Shown here piece by piece: positions 9,634-19,403 of a stretch of 41,919 bases of DNA (the first letter of the stretch is position 1; each line of letters begins with the position of its first letter). A model generated the notes under the pieces. The model worked only from the letters and a program-made list of their open reading frames with translations, made no database searches and was not told where the DNA came from. Both the position numbers and the translations under genes were made by a program. The stretch comes from Chloroflexota bacterium (GTDB lineage Bacteria > Chloroflexota > Anaerolineae > Anaerolineales > UBA11858): NCBI GenBank assembly GCA_011039385.1, contig DRBO01000158.1:1-41919 (forward strand), read 5' to 3'.

Positions 9634-9645
9634 GGGTCAATTTAT

Positions 9646-10410
9646 TCATTCAGGTGTGGGGGTCAGGGTGGATATTGTTCCCGGGGTGTTAGCGGGGGTG
9701 GCTTCCGACTCGTCTGTCGGAACCGGGGTGACCAGATTGACGCGCACCAATAAAGTCTGTCCGGGATAAATGGCGTCGGGATCTTCTATGTCGTTATATT
9801 CCAGGATATCATCCACCGTGCTGCGCAGCGCCAGGGCAATCGAGCCCACTGAGTCGCCCGGCCGGACGATATATTCCACCCGGAACCCGGGAGTGAGATC
9901 AAAGGGGATCGGGGTGGGCGTAGGCACGGTAGCGTCGGGAGCGGGGATGTACACATCGTCACCCGGGAACAAGATCGGGTTGGCCATATCCAGGCCCAGC
10001 CGGTCTTCATCCTTGTTGTACCAGAGCAGGGTAAAAATATTCACATCAAACATCTCGGCAATGGCTGCGAAGGTGTCGGCTTCCTCAGCGGTATAAATCA
10101 CCGCACCTGAACGGGTAGCTGTCGGGCTGGGTTCGGGTGTGTCCGTAGGTGGTGATTCTGTGGGAGTCAGTGTGATGGTTGCGGTTGGTGGTTCCGGGCT
10201 GGGAGTAAAAGTGGCCGTGGGTATTGGCGTTTTGGATGCAAAGATCATTCCAATATCCAGTGTAGTCCCGGTTAACCAGGTAACCACAAATGCCGCACCG
10301 ACGATAATCAGCAATGCGGCACCGACAAACATGGCAATCGTCTGCCAGGATTGATTTTGGCGCTTACGGTAAGAGTTTATGATCTCCTTGGTTGATTCTT
10401 GTTTGCTCAT
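9646..10410 (-). CDS. Membrane-anchored protein with Pro/Thr-rich linker and two LysM-like domains
   Basis: Single TM, linker PTATFTPSPEPPTATITLTPTESPPTDTPEPSPT, LysM-like VEYIVRPGDSVGSIALALRSTVDDILEYNDIEDPDAIYPGQTLLV. Confidence 0.88.
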   Translation of the reverse strand: MSKQESTKEIINSYRKRQNQSWQTIAMFVGAALLIIVGAAFVVTWLTGTTLDIGMIFASKTPIPTATFTPSPEPPTATITLTPTESPPTDTPEPSPTATRSGAVIYTAEEADTFAAIAEMFDVNIFTLLWYNKDEDRLGLDMANPILFPGDDVYIPAPDATVPTPTPIPFDLTPGFRVEYIVRPGDSVGSIALALRSTVDDILEYNDIEDPDAIYPGQTLLVRVNLVTPVPTDESEATPANTPGTISTLTPTPE

Positions 10411-10544
10411 AAGATCTTTTCCTTCTTACAATTGTCACACATTGTACCACTTCCCTGAGAGGAGAAGCCAGTGCTCGATAGAGGTCCTTGGATTTAATTC
10501 TACCTTAATTTTGGGCCAGAGTACCTGCCCGGGGTTCCCTTTTC

Positions 10545-11726
10545 TCAGCGGTGGATAGAAAGCGCTTCCCAAACAGCCCGGTTATCAGCTGAATCCGTAT
10601 TAGCAATCACAACCAGGAAGATCTGTACTGTCTCCCCCTGATAGCTGTCCAGATCGATTTCAAAGGATTTCATCCTCGAATCACAAACTTCATTCCACTC
10701 CCAGAGCGTAGTCCGGCTGGTAGGATCCCCAGCCACCATGATATTGATCCTGTAGGTCACATCCCCATTTCCACAAGATCCGTTGAAATTTGTGGTCAGC
10801 CCTACCCGGCCGAACAGCAGATCACCGCTATTAACCTTATAGTTCGGGAAACGCCCGATGATATAGTTGCCCGCCCCCCGGGGAGGATAGGAAGCCAGCA
10901 GTACGCCAGAAAGACTGCCTCCCTCGAGAAACTGCTGATCCAGCAGGGCTACATAGGGATCACCCGGATCGCCTGGCTGGTCAAAATTGAGGATCTCCCC
11001 GCCCAGATCGATATAATCCACCGGAGTGGAACCACTGCCCCAGGCTGCTTCCTCCGCCCGGGCGCTAAAATCGAACATCATCCCCGCTCCCTCTACAACA
11101 TTGATTTTGACCCAGAAAGCTTTGGAAAATTCCCCAATGCCAAATCCTTCTCCTTTGACATTGCGCAGCATCCAATTCCCCAGGTATGTGCCGGTTTCCT
11201 CAGGAGCGACCAGATCAATGGACACATCTATAGTCTCGCCGGGAAAAACGGGCTGGGAAGTCAGGTACTGAGAGGTGGGGCCACCCATGATATTCCCACT
11301 TTCGAAATAAAGCAGATATCCAATCGTCCATGTGCAGGATCCCGCGTTTTGCAACCGCCAGGTTTTGGTGAAAGCCTCTCCCGGGTCCAGGTCTGTCTCA
11401 TCCGGGATGGTGACATCCTTGACGAACCTGGCCTGGTCGCAAGGCAAGGGGGTCCCGTTCACAGGACCTGGAGGAGTGTAAGTGGGAATGGCAATAGTCT
11501 CGCCTGGTTGGCGTGGGGAATCACTCTCCGGTTGGGCGGTTCCAGAAATCCCGCCAGCAGATACGTTTTTACCCCCCCCCACAGTCATCTGAACGGATAC
11601 TGTCTGGGCCGCAGCGGTATAGAGAGCCCCGGGTTCTCCTTCGGGAAGAACGTTTTCCTGCGGCAGGTTGCAGGCGCTGAGGGCTGAAGACCATAACATC
11701 AAGATAATCATCCAGCGCTTGACCAT
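10545..11726 (-). CDS. Lipoprotein with NBR1-type Ig-like domain
   Basis: Lipobox ALSAC; ARFVKDVTIPDETDLDPGEAFTKTWRLQNAGSCTWTIGYLLYFESGNIMG...FPGETIDVSIDLVAPEETGTYLGNWMLRN matches the W..N.G.C.W Ig-like domain pattern. Confidence 0.85.
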   Translation of the reverse strand: MVKRWMIILMLWSSALSACNLPQENVLPEGEPGALYTAAAQTVSVQMTVGGGKNVSAGGISGTAQPESDSPRQPGETIAIPTYTPPGPVNGTPLPCDQARFVKDVTIPDETDLDPGEAFTKTWRLQNAGSCTWTIGYLLYFESGNIMGGPTSQYLTSQPVFPGETIDVSIDLVAPEETGTYLGNWMLRNVKGEGFGIGEFSKAFWVKINVVEGAGMMFDFSARAEEAAWGSGSTPVDYIDLGGEILNFDQPGDPGDPYVALLDQQFLEGGSLSGVLLASYPPRGAGNYIIGRFPNYKVNSGDLLFGRVGLTTNFNGSCGNGDVTYRINIMVAGDPTSRTTLWEWNEVCDSRMKSFEIDLDSYQGETVQIFLVVIANTDSADNRAVWEALSIHR

Positions 11727-11813
11727 ATACCCCGCCTTGACCAGATTTTCCGCATATATATTTTAACTAACTCCTTCCGCCCAGGTAAGACATCTGAAGC
11801 CAGATGTTATAGA

Positions 11814-12251
11814 TTAAATCCCGTTCAGGTGCTCAGGGTTTTTCCGGATAATATCCAGGGAATGCCGCAGATACTCATCGATCGGATAATCCCCCACTTT
11901 GTTCAAGTCCACCCAGACATAGCCCTCGGCTTCATCATTCAAGGACACTTCACCGGGTTTAACCCGGCACACAAAATCAAAAAAGATGAAATGCCGCTGC
12001 TCCCAAAAGCAATCATCGTAAACAAATTCCTGGAAACACAAGAAATCTGCTCTGGATAATACTAATCCGGTTTCTTCCCTGATTTCCCGCTCGAGGGCTT
12101 CCACCAGATGCTCCCCCAGCTCAACATGACCTCCGGGGATGGTGTAATTACCATGCCATTTGTGGGTCTTGACAATCAGGAGCTGGTCATTCTCATTAAA
12201 GATCAGTGCTCCGACGGTTGGCTCTGGAAAAAGCTGTTCTCCTTTCATCAT
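11814..12251 (-). CDS. NUDIX hydrolase
   Basis: Nudix box GGHVELGEHLVEALEREIREETGL. Confidence 0.95.
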   Translation of the reverse strand: MMKGEQLFPEPTVGALIFNENDQLLIVKTHKWHGNYTIPGGHVELGEHLVEALEREIREETGLVLSRADFLCFQEFVYDDCFWEQRHFIFFDFVCRVKPGEVSLNDEAEGYVWVDLNKVGDYPIDEYLRHSLDIIRKNPEHLNGI

Positions 12252-12305
12252 TTACCCCTATCGTCTTCACGCTAACAGCCCTGGATTTCATTGGCGGCAT
12301 CTATT

Positions 12306-13634
12306 TTAACGTTCCTGAAGCTGGCCCTGCATCGACCAGGGTCCTGTCCAGGTAATGGTAACCTCTTTGATCATCCCCCGCAGGTTGCTCTCATTTTCCA
12401 CAAAAACAAGTTTGTTGGTTGCTGTGCGCCCCCGCCAGCGGCCTTTGTGCCGCCCCTCAAACAACACCTCGACTTCCTGGTCTTGATACCGGCGGTTGAT
12501 CTCAGCGGCAATGCCTTCCTGAAGCTCCTCGATCAGACGGAAGCGGCGCCATTTTTCTTCATCAGGCACATCATCTCCCATTCTTCTGGCTGCCACTGTG
12601 CCAGGCCGGACTGAATAGCGCGCCAGATGGACTACGTCCAGCTTCAGCTCCTCCAGCAGGTCATAAGAGCTCTGGAAATAGGCCTTTGTCTCTCCGGGAA
12701 AACCCACAATCACATCCGTGGCGATGCTCACACCAGGTATCCGTTCCCGAATCTGACCGACCAGCTCGCGGTAGCGCTGAACACTGTACTCTCTTTTCAT
12801 GTCCTTCAAAACCCGGTCATGCCCGGCTTGATGAGGCACCTCGATATGAGGCATCAGTTTTGGCAGCTCTGCCACCACGTCCATTAAATCCGGGCTGAAC
12901 CAGTTCGGGTGGGAGGTCAGGAAGCGGATCCGCTCCAATCCGTTGACGTCATGGATCAATCTCAACAACGCTGACAAGGTAGTGGGTTCATCCAGATCCT
13001 GCCCGTAGCGATCTACGATCTGGCCCAGCAGGGTAATCTCTTTCACCCCCTGTGATGCCAGGGACCGGACCTCGTTGAGCACATCCTCCACGGGCCGACT
13101 GCGCTCCACGCCCCGGCGGTAGGGAATGATGCAGTAGGTGCAGGCCTGAGAACAACCCAGCACCACGGGCACATAGGCTGAGACCAGGTTGGCCTGGTCC
13201 TCTTTCGGCAGAGGAAGCTCCCCATCCATGAAAGCAAAGCGGCGTGAGGTAGCATCGTGCTCCCAGGCCTTGGTCTCATCCTGGGTCAAGAAAGCCATCA
13301 GCGGGCCGGGGTCAGAAGGAGGAGAGAACACATCTACATGGGGAAACTGTTCTTCTAGGTCTGCGGTTCCTTTGATACCCACCAGACAGCCCATGACATT
13401 AATAATCACCTCTGGATGGTGCTTTTTGAGGTTTTTCAAAGAGCCAATTCTGCCAACAGCGCTGTCTTCTGCGCTCTGACGGACAACGCAAGTATTCAAG
13501 ACCACCACATCCGCTTCTTCAGGATGGGAAGTGGGTTGATAATCCAATCCCTCCAGGGCTGACGCAACCCGGCGGGAATCCGCCACGTTCATCTGGCAAC
13601 CAGAGGTCCAAATGTGATATTTCATGGGGGCCAT
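12306..13634 (-). CDS. miaB: tRNA-2-methylthio-N6-dimethylallyladenosine synthase (MiaB family)
   Basis: TSGCQMNVADSRRVASAL, NTCVVRQSAEDS, radical-SAM CTYCIIPYRRGVERSRP, C-terminal TRAM-like region. Confidence 0.93.
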   Translation of the reverse strand: MAPMKYHIWTSGCQMNVADSRRVASALEGLDYQPTSHPEEADVVVLNTCVVRQSAEDSAVGRIGSLKNLKKHHPEVIINVMGCLVGIKGTADLEEQFPHVDVFSPPSDPGPLMAFLTQDETKAWEHDATSRRFAFMDGELPLPKEDQANLVSAYVPVVLGCSQACTYCIIPYRRGVERSRPVEDVLNEVRSLASQGVKEITLLGQIVDRYGQDLDEPTTLSALLRLIHDVNGLERIRFLTSHPNWFSPDLMDVVAELPKLMPHIEVPHQAGHDRVLKDMKREYSVQRYRELVGQIRERIPGVSIATDVIVGFPGETKAYFQSSYDLLEELKLDVVHLARYSVRPGTVAARRMGDDVPDEEKWRRFRLIEELQEGIAAEINRRYQDQEVEVLFEGRHKGRWRGRTATNKLVFVENESNLRGMIKEVTITWTGPWSMQGQLQER

Positions 13635-13681
13635 TATATCGCATCGCGGGAAGAGAGAGACAAAGTCTCTTAAAACGCCAA

Positions 13682-13705
13682 GCGGCCGGGGTAGTTTTCG
13701 GCCGC
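13682..13705 (-). terminator. Candidate hairpin/terminator between the SWIM gene and miaB
   Basis: GCGGCCG...CGGCCGC 7-bp stem downstream of the SWIM ORF; only a weak U-tract (TTGGCGTTTT on the minus strand). Confidence 0.4.
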
Positions 13706-13742
13706 CTGGAAAGGACGTGGTTCTATAACTATTGTTGAATCC

Positions 13743-13988
13743 CTATCCCTCATCCAGGGAAAGGTTCGCCTCCTGAATGAGAATCCGTTCCAATGCCATG
13801 GTATGGCTGCAACGTTCTCTGGTCTGGAAGAAATCACAATCGCAGCGCCACTGGCCATCCTTAAAAGAGACCTGATGGGCGTTGTTCTGACCGCGAAAGG
13901 TCACAGAAAGGGCATTGATCTTGATCCGTTCTCGTTCAGTGGCATATTGTTTCGATTTTTGGATTTTTCCAATCATTCCAGAATCCAT
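13743..13988 (-). CDS. Small SWIM-type zinc finger protein
   Basis: MDSGMIGKIQKSKQYATERERIKINALSVTFRGQNNAHQVSFKDGQWRCDCDFFQTRERCSHTMALERILI carries the CxC...CxH SWIM signature. Start at 13988 is preceded by GGAGGTG. Confidence 0.8.
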   Translation of the reverse strand: MDSGMIGKIQKSKQYATERERIKINALSVTFRGQNNAHQVSFKDGQWRCDCDFFQTRERCSHTMALERILIQEANLSLDEG

Positions 13989-14017
13989 CGCTTTCACCTC
14001 CACATGCCTATAAATAA

Positions 14018-14046
14018 AATGCACGCAGCCGGAGCATGCGTGCATT
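14018..14046 (-). promoter_or_regulatory. Leader hairpin upstream of the SWIM gene (possible attenuator)
   Basis: AATGCACGCA-TGCTCCGGC-TGCGTGCATT on the minus strand, a perfect 10-bp stem followed by TTATTTATAGG and then the SD. Confidence 0.5.
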
Positions 14047-14163
14047 GGGTCCTATTGGTCAGCTATTCTTTTTGAGTCAACTTTTCCCATAATTGACCAC
14101 CTTTAATTCCTCCCCAGTATACGCCGTTTCCAGAAGAAAGTCAACAAGATACAGCCAGTGCAT

Positions 14164-15021
14164 CTAAACAGGAACCTGGCGCCAGGCCTGAAAGAGCACA
14201 TTCTTGAATTTATCCAGGTCCCGGATTAACACGGGCATGTTTACCCCGGATACGCCAGCCCCTTCCCGCAGGCGCAGCGTACCACTTTCTAAATCTTCCA
14301 GGGAGGACTCCAAGGAGACGGGGTTGTTGAAAAACAGATCCGGGCAGGAAATACAAACAGCCGGAAGCAGATCCCAGAGGTAAAAATTACCGATCCCGCA
14401 GAAAATCATGTGCAGGATCAACCACTCACGGATGGGGCGTCTGGTTTTCCGGCTCCAAAAAGTTAGCTTACGGAAGTCACGCCAGGTAAAAGGCGCCTGC
14501 AGACAGATCTGAGCGTTCATCAAGGTCACCTGGCAGGGCGCATTGAGCACTTCAAGGGATGCCTCTGGATCAGCCGACAGATTGAGTTCCTTGACATCCC
14601 TTCTTCCCAAGCGGACTGGCCTCAGGTATCCGCCCATACAGTAAATACCCTTAAGATTGTTGTAAAAGTTCGGGTCCAGCGCATGAGCCCCGCGCAGGTT
14701 CCCTAACGGTCCGGTGGCCAGCACAATCAGCTCTCCAGGACAGGTTGCCGCGGTTTCAGCCAGGAAACGAGCGGCAGGGGTCACCCCTTGATGCCGGTGA
14801 GCCGCCCCCAGTTTGACCGGGAGATCTTCCCTGCCCAGGTCAGCCACCATCTTCACAGTCCGGGGATGCACTTTATCCAGAGGGCCGTTTCCAAAAGTGG
14901 TTGTGATCCCCAATAAATCCACGTCTGGCCGGCCTAATAAATAGTACAAGGTCAGACCGTCATCCACTTCCTTGGTAAACAATCCCATGGTATTGTCACA
15001 ATCGAAAACGACTTTGTTCAT
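14164..15021 (-). CDS. Nucleoside hydrolase family (IunH-like) protein
   Basis: VVFDCDNTMGLFTKEVDDGLTLYYLLGRPDVDLLGITTTFGN, ELIVLATGPLGNL, MGGYLRP...ELNLSADPEASLEVLNAP. Confidence 0.85.
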   Translation of the reverse strand: MNKVVFDCDNTMGLFTKEVDDGLTLYYLLGRPDVDLLGITTTFGNGPLDKVHPRTVKMVADLGREDLPVKLGAAHRHQGVTPAARFLAETAATCPGELIVLATGPLGNLRGAHALDPNFYNNLKGIYCMGGYLRPVRLGRRDVKELNLSADPEASLEVLNAPCQVTLMNAQICLQAPFTWRDFRKLTFWSRKTRRPIREWLILHMIFCGIGNFYLWDLLPAVCISCPDLFFNNPVSLESSLEDLESGTLRLREGAGVSGVNMPVLIRDLDKFKNVLFQAWRQVPV

Positions 15022-15042
15022 GCCGATTCCCTTCTGCGCCCA

Positions 15043-16374
15043 TCATATAGCTGCGTCAGCAACGCCGTGAGCCTCACCCCGTGAGACCAGGGTCATTGCG
15101 AGCAAGCCCAGCACAAAAAACGCTGGCCCAGACAAAAATATGGTCCGGAAGTTGCTTCCAAAAAGGTCGATCACCGCTCCCATCATCAGGGGCGCCAGGG
15201 CAGCACCGATCTGGGATGCCAGATAATACAGCCCGGTGTAAGTGCCCAGAAGCCTTTCATCCTCAGAGGTATCGATCACCATCGGCAGGGTGTTGACATT
15301 GATCAGCGCCCAGCCAATACCACTGGTAGCCAGGATGATCCCCATCTGGGTGGAGTCTTTCACAAAATAACCCAGAGCCATATCAATGCCAAACAAGATG
15401 ATCCCAGCAATGATCGTCCGCTTGCGGCCAAACTTCTCGCCAATGAATCCGGCTGGTACGCTGAAAAGAATAAAGGTCACCCCTGCCAATCCGAACAGCG
15501 TGGGCGCAAAGCCCTCACTGATGCCCAGCTCATTTACCGCATAGGAGGTGAAAAACGTACCAATCCCCTCGTAGGCAATAAATAGTAAAAAGATGGCCCC
15601 TAACAGCGCGATCAAACTGCGCCGGTATTCCTTGGGAACAACCGAGACCCCCTTCAGGGCACCGACAGCCTGTTCTTCGTCGCTGTGCTGATGTTCCTCC
15701 GGATGGGGCAGGCTGTCCACGTCTGGCTCCTTGGTAGTCAGGAAAAGCACCAATAGAGCTACGATAAGAATGACAGCCGCTCCCAGGAAAGGATAGAGGG
15801 GTTTGATGTCAAACAGCAGGGCCAACCCAAACGAGCCGATAATAAATCCAACCCCGCCCATAAAATTGATCACCCCGTTCGCTTTGCTGCGCAGCGGGGA
15901 AGGGATCAGATCGGGCATAAGCGAGATGACCGGTGTGCGCAGAACAGCCATCGCCAGCAGCACCAGGGCAGTGGCAATCATGAACAGGGAAAAGGCAGCC
16001 GTATTTCCGGCAATCCTGCCATTGAGTTCGGGTTTGACCATGCCCGCGGCCAAGGGCATAGCGATAAAAGCCAGGGCAGCCAGCGGCGCGGCTGTGAGAA
16101 TGAAAGGATAACGCCGGCCAATAGGCGTTCTGATCCTGTCACTCCAGACCCCTATCAAGGGGAGGATAAAAATCGCGGCCAGATTATCTATGCCCATAAT
16201 CGCCCCAGTCGTCGTGGCATTCAACCCAAAACCCAGCATATCCCGCGAACTTTCAAAACCAGGATGACCGGTTTGCAGAAAGATAGGCACAAAAGCGTTA
16301 TATATCTGCCAGACCACCATGGTACCCAGAAAACCAAAGCCGATCAGAAAAGTCTTCTTCCAATCCAGTTTCAT
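15043..16374 (-). CDS. MFS transporter (GPH/SLC45-like)
   Basis: 12-TM-like protein with MGIDNLAAIFILPLIGVWSDRIRTPIGRRYPFI and FGRKRTIIAG motifs. Confidence 0.9.
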   Translation of the reverse strand: MKLDWKKTFLIGFGFLGTMVVWQIYNAFVPIFLQTGHPGFESSRDMLGFGLNATTTGAIMGIDNLAAIFILPLIGVWSDRIRTPIGRRYPFILTAAPLAALAFIAMPLAAGMVKPELNGRIAGNTAAFSLFMIATALVLLAMAVLRTPVISLMPDLIPSPLRSKANGVINFMGGVGFIIGSFGLALLFDIKPLYPFLGAAVILIVALLVLFLTTKEPDVDSLPHPEEHQHSDEEQAVGALKGVSVVPKEYRRSLIALLGAIFLLFIAYEGIGTFFTSYAVNELGISEGFAPTLFGLAGVTFILFSVPAGFIGEKFGRKRTIIAGIILFGIDMALGYFVKDSTQMGIILATSGIGWALINVNTLPMVIDTSEDERLLGTYTGLYYLASQIGAALAPLMMGAVIDLFGSNFRTIFLSGPAFFVLGLLAMTLVSRGEAHGVADAAI

Positions 16375-16514
16375 CTCGCCTCCATTTTAATGCAGTAGGT
16401 GTATCGTGATTAGTTAGTTGGATACAGGCATCAGTGATATTAGATTAGTTGAGTGAGGAAACGGGTGATACAGTGCAGCAAGTTCAAATGGCAATTTTGA
16501 TAATCTTCTGGATA

Positions 16515-17486
16515 TTATCCCTGGTATTTCATCCAGATCAGGGTCCGGCTGGGTTTAAACCAGTGAGCTTCGAGAGCGAGATTGGTCTTACGGGCTGGGA
16601 AGTTCAATCGCAGCGAGCGCTTAACGCCCGGCTCAGCCAGCCAGACCGGCAGAAAAGCATCCAGCAGCACACCTTCGGTTTCCGGGGTGGAAGCCAGCCA
16701 GATCCAATCCGCATGGGTCCTGGAGGACTGCCAGGAAACGACACCGATCAGCTCCTTGCCCGCCATCACAGACCATTGGCAGATCTTAGGGTCGATCAGG
16801 GTCAACCGCGCCAACCTTCCTGCCAGGCCGCCGCGTAAATACTGGGGCCGAAGTGGAAGATGCCAGCGCACCTCAGGCGGATAGTTCCTTTCAAGCCAAA
16901 CCCGCTGCTGTTTCCAGTGCCCCTGGCGCTGGGGGGTAACCCGAAATCCGGGTACCTGCCAGTCCATGAATTCAGCCGGCACATCCCCAGGTTGCAGCAT
17001 CCAGGTGGTGCGGCGGGAAACTTCCCGAAAACCCTGGCGCTGGTAGAGATCAATTGCGCCTTGATTGCCCTCATCTACCTGGAGCCAGATGCCGTCCAGC
17101 TTCCGGGGAAGTAGAAAGTCAAGCGCCTGGTGGACCAGAGAGCGGGCGATGCCCTTGCGCTGATAGTCAGGATGGACTGCCACATTGGCTATCATGTAAT
17201 ATTGTTTGCCGGCCACATGGTAGGGGACCAGGCTTAAATTGCCAATAATCTCTCCGCCTTCTTCCCAGACATAGCCAGTGAACGGCATGGAAATCCGTCC
17301 AGCCATGTGGTAAGCCCATTCCTGAAAGCGCTTGTTATGGGCCGAGGAACGCATCTTGCGCAGCAGGGCCTCCCCATCGGGGGAGAGGCGGTCAGCGAAG
17401 CACAGCTCTACCAGATCGGACACGGATAGCAGGTCCGTGCGCACGTCAAAATCCCTGATTGGAAGGGGGGTCGTTTTTGCCACCAT
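16515..17486 (-). CDS. GNAT-family N-acetyltransferase
   Basis: MIANVAVHPDYQRKGIARSLVHQALDFL...VDEGNQGAIDLYQRQGFREVSRRT. Confidence 0.92.
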   Translation of the reverse strand: MVAKTTPLPIRDFDVRTDLLSVSDLVELCFADRLSPDGEALLRKMRSSAHNKRFQEWAYHMAGRISMPFTGYVWEEGGEIIGNLSLVPYHVAGKQYYMIANVAVHPDYQRKGIARSLVHQALDFLLPRKLDGIWLQVDEGNQGAIDLYQRQGFREVSRRTTWMLQPGDVPAEFMDWQVPGFRVTPQRQGHWKQQRVWLERNYPPEVRWHLPLRPQYLRGGLAGRLARLTLIDPKICQWSVMAGKELIGVVSWQSSRTHADWIWLASTPETEGVLLDAFLPVWLAEPGVKRSLRLNFPARKTNLALEAHWFKPSRTLIWMKYQG

Positions 17487-17954
17487 GGATTAGATTTTAC
17501 CACCGGGATATATGTTGATAACTCCGGATTGGGGGGAGGGATAAAACGACAGAAAGACTCCGAGATCAGGGAGCTGGGGTACTTGGAGGAGGGGTGACTG
17601 AGTGAGTCGCAAGTTGGAAATCGTGAGTCGTTCTGGAGTTATCAGAATATCCAAATAATCAGTAAATAATGCTGGGGTTGTAGTGGCAGGCGGGCTGAAG
17701 AGTGGTTGATCACCTCATCATCCTGTCACCCCTGATGTCATTGCAAAGAGCCGGCCGATGGGAGGAAGAGTTCGTCCTGATGGGATTGCCGCGCTTCCCT
17801 CGATTTCTCTCGGGACAGGCGCATTGATGGACTGCTTGTCCCGATCGCGATCCCTCATCTCACTCGGGATAAACTCCAGCCCGCATCCGGCCCTCGGTCT
17901 TCGGTCGTGCCCGCAAGGCACCTTCCCCCCGGTCCTCGGTCGAGCCTGAAAAAC

Positions 17955-18392
17955 TCACATCTCCAGCGAGATGGTCACCGGTCCGTCATTAATGATTTCC
18001 ACTACCATGTGGGCGCCGAATTTCCCCTCGCCGGTAGGAATTCCCAGGGCACGCAGGCATTCAGCAAAATAGGTTGAAAGCGGCTCCGCGATTTCAGGGG
18101 GTCCTGCGTCCGTGAAACTCGGCCGGTGGCCGCGGCGGGTGTCCGCGAACAGGGTAAACTGGGGGATCACCAGGGCTTCCCCGCTGATGTCCAGCAGGGA
18201 GATGTTCATCTTGCGGTTCTCATCCGGGAAGATGCGCATTCGGGCGATTTTTTCTGCTAATTTACGAGCGACAGCTTCATCATCCTGCGGGCTAACGCCA
18301 AGCAGGATCACTACCCCCTCCTGGATCTCGGCCAGGGTTTCCTCCCCCACAGAAACACCCCCCCGCTGCACGCGCTGGACCACAGCTTTCAC
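17955..18392 (-). CDS. dtd: D-aminoacyl-tRNA deacylase
   Basis: MKAVVQRVQRGGVSVGEE, GVSPQDDEAVARKLAEKIARMRIF, LVIPQFTLFADTRRGHRPSF, GKFGAHMVVEIINDGPVTI. Confidence 0.97.
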   Translation of the reverse strand: MKAVVQRVQRGGVSVGEETLAEIQEGVVILLGVSPQDDEAVARKLAEKIARMRIFPDENRKMNISLLDISGEALVIPQFTLFADTRRGHRPSFTDAGPPEIAEPLSTYFAECLRALGIPTGEGKFGAHMVVEIINDGPVTISLEM

Positions 18393-18395
18393 ACC

Positions 18396-19397
18396 TTACT
18401 CCCTTGCCCCATAAAAGCCGATCGCTTCCCGGACTTCAGACATGGTTTCACTGGCGATCACCTTGGCCCGTTTGGCGCCATCTTCCAGGACATCACGTAC
18501 AATATTGGGATCCCGGGATAGTTCCTCCCGTTTGGCCCGGAAAGGCACCAGGTGCTGGTTGAGATTGGCAGCCAGTTTCCGTTTACAATCCACGCAGCCG
18601 ATGCCCGCTTTACGGCACTCCCGGTTGATTTCCTCGACTTCCTCCTCTGAGGAAAATATCTTGTGCAGGGAGAAAACATTGCAGACATCAGGGTTGCCCG
18701 GATCGTCGCGCCGCATCCGCTGGGGGTCGGTAACCATGCTCATGATCCGCTTTTCGGTTTCTTCCGGCGTGGCTGCCAGCTCGATGTGATTGTCCAGGCT
18801 TTTGCTCATTTTGCGTTCCCCATCAATCCCCACGACCTTAGGGATCTGGGTAACCTTGGCCTGCGGCTCAACCAGGATGTTGGTCTCATAGCGGTGGTTA
18901 AAGGAGCGAACTACCTCGCGGGCGAATTCCAGATGGGGAATCTGGTCGGTGCCAACAGGGACCAGATCAGCTTTGTAAAGCAAGATGTCGGCTGACATCA
19001 AAACCGGATACCCTACCAGGCCATAGTTGACGTTGTCCGGGTTATCACGCACCTTCTCCTTGAAGGTGGGCAGCGCCGTCAGTTTACCCAACGGGGTCAC
19101 CATGGAGAGGATGGTATGCAGCTCCATCACCTCGGGAACATGGGACTGGACAAAAATGATGCTCTTTTCAGGGTCGATTCCGGCGGCCAGCCAATCCAGT
19201 GTCATCTCCTGGGTGTTCAGCGCCAATTCTCGGGTGGTTTCCACTGTGGTCAGGGCGTGAATATCCACCACGCAGTAGACGGTTCGGTAATCACCTTGCA
19301 GGGCCACATAGTTCTTGATGGCCCCCAGATAGTTACCCAGATGCTGACGTCCTGTAGGCCTGGCGCCTGAAAAGACTCTGCCTTTTTTCTCGGTCAT
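18396..19397 (-). CDS. trpS: Tryptophan--tRNA ligase
   Basis: GARPTGRQHLGNYLGAIKN, VDIHALTT, GTDQIPHLEFAREV, KMSKSLDN. Confidence 0.97.
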   Translation of the reverse strand: MTEKKGRVFSGARPTGRQHLGNYLGAIKNYVALQGDYRTVYCVVDIHALTTVETTRELALNTQEMTLDWLAAGIDPEKSIIFVQSHVPEVMELHTILSMVTPLGKLTALPTFKEKVRDNPDNVNYGLVGYPVLMSADILLYKADLVPVGTDQIPHLEFAREVVRSFNHRYETNILVEPQAKVTQIPKVVGIDGERKMSKSLDNHIELAATPEETEKRIMSMVTDPQRMRRDDPGNPDVCNVFSLHKIFSSEEEVEEINRECRKAGIGCVDCKRKLAANLNQHLVPFRAKREELSRDPNIVRDVLEDGAKRAKVIASETMSEVREAIGFYGARE

Positions 19398-19403
19398 GCT
19401 CTT

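Noticed and set aside
17718-17949. Overlapping ORFs on both strands between the GNAT gene and dtd
   Set aside because: Low-complexity, repeat-like intergenic DNA; no coherent domain in either frame.
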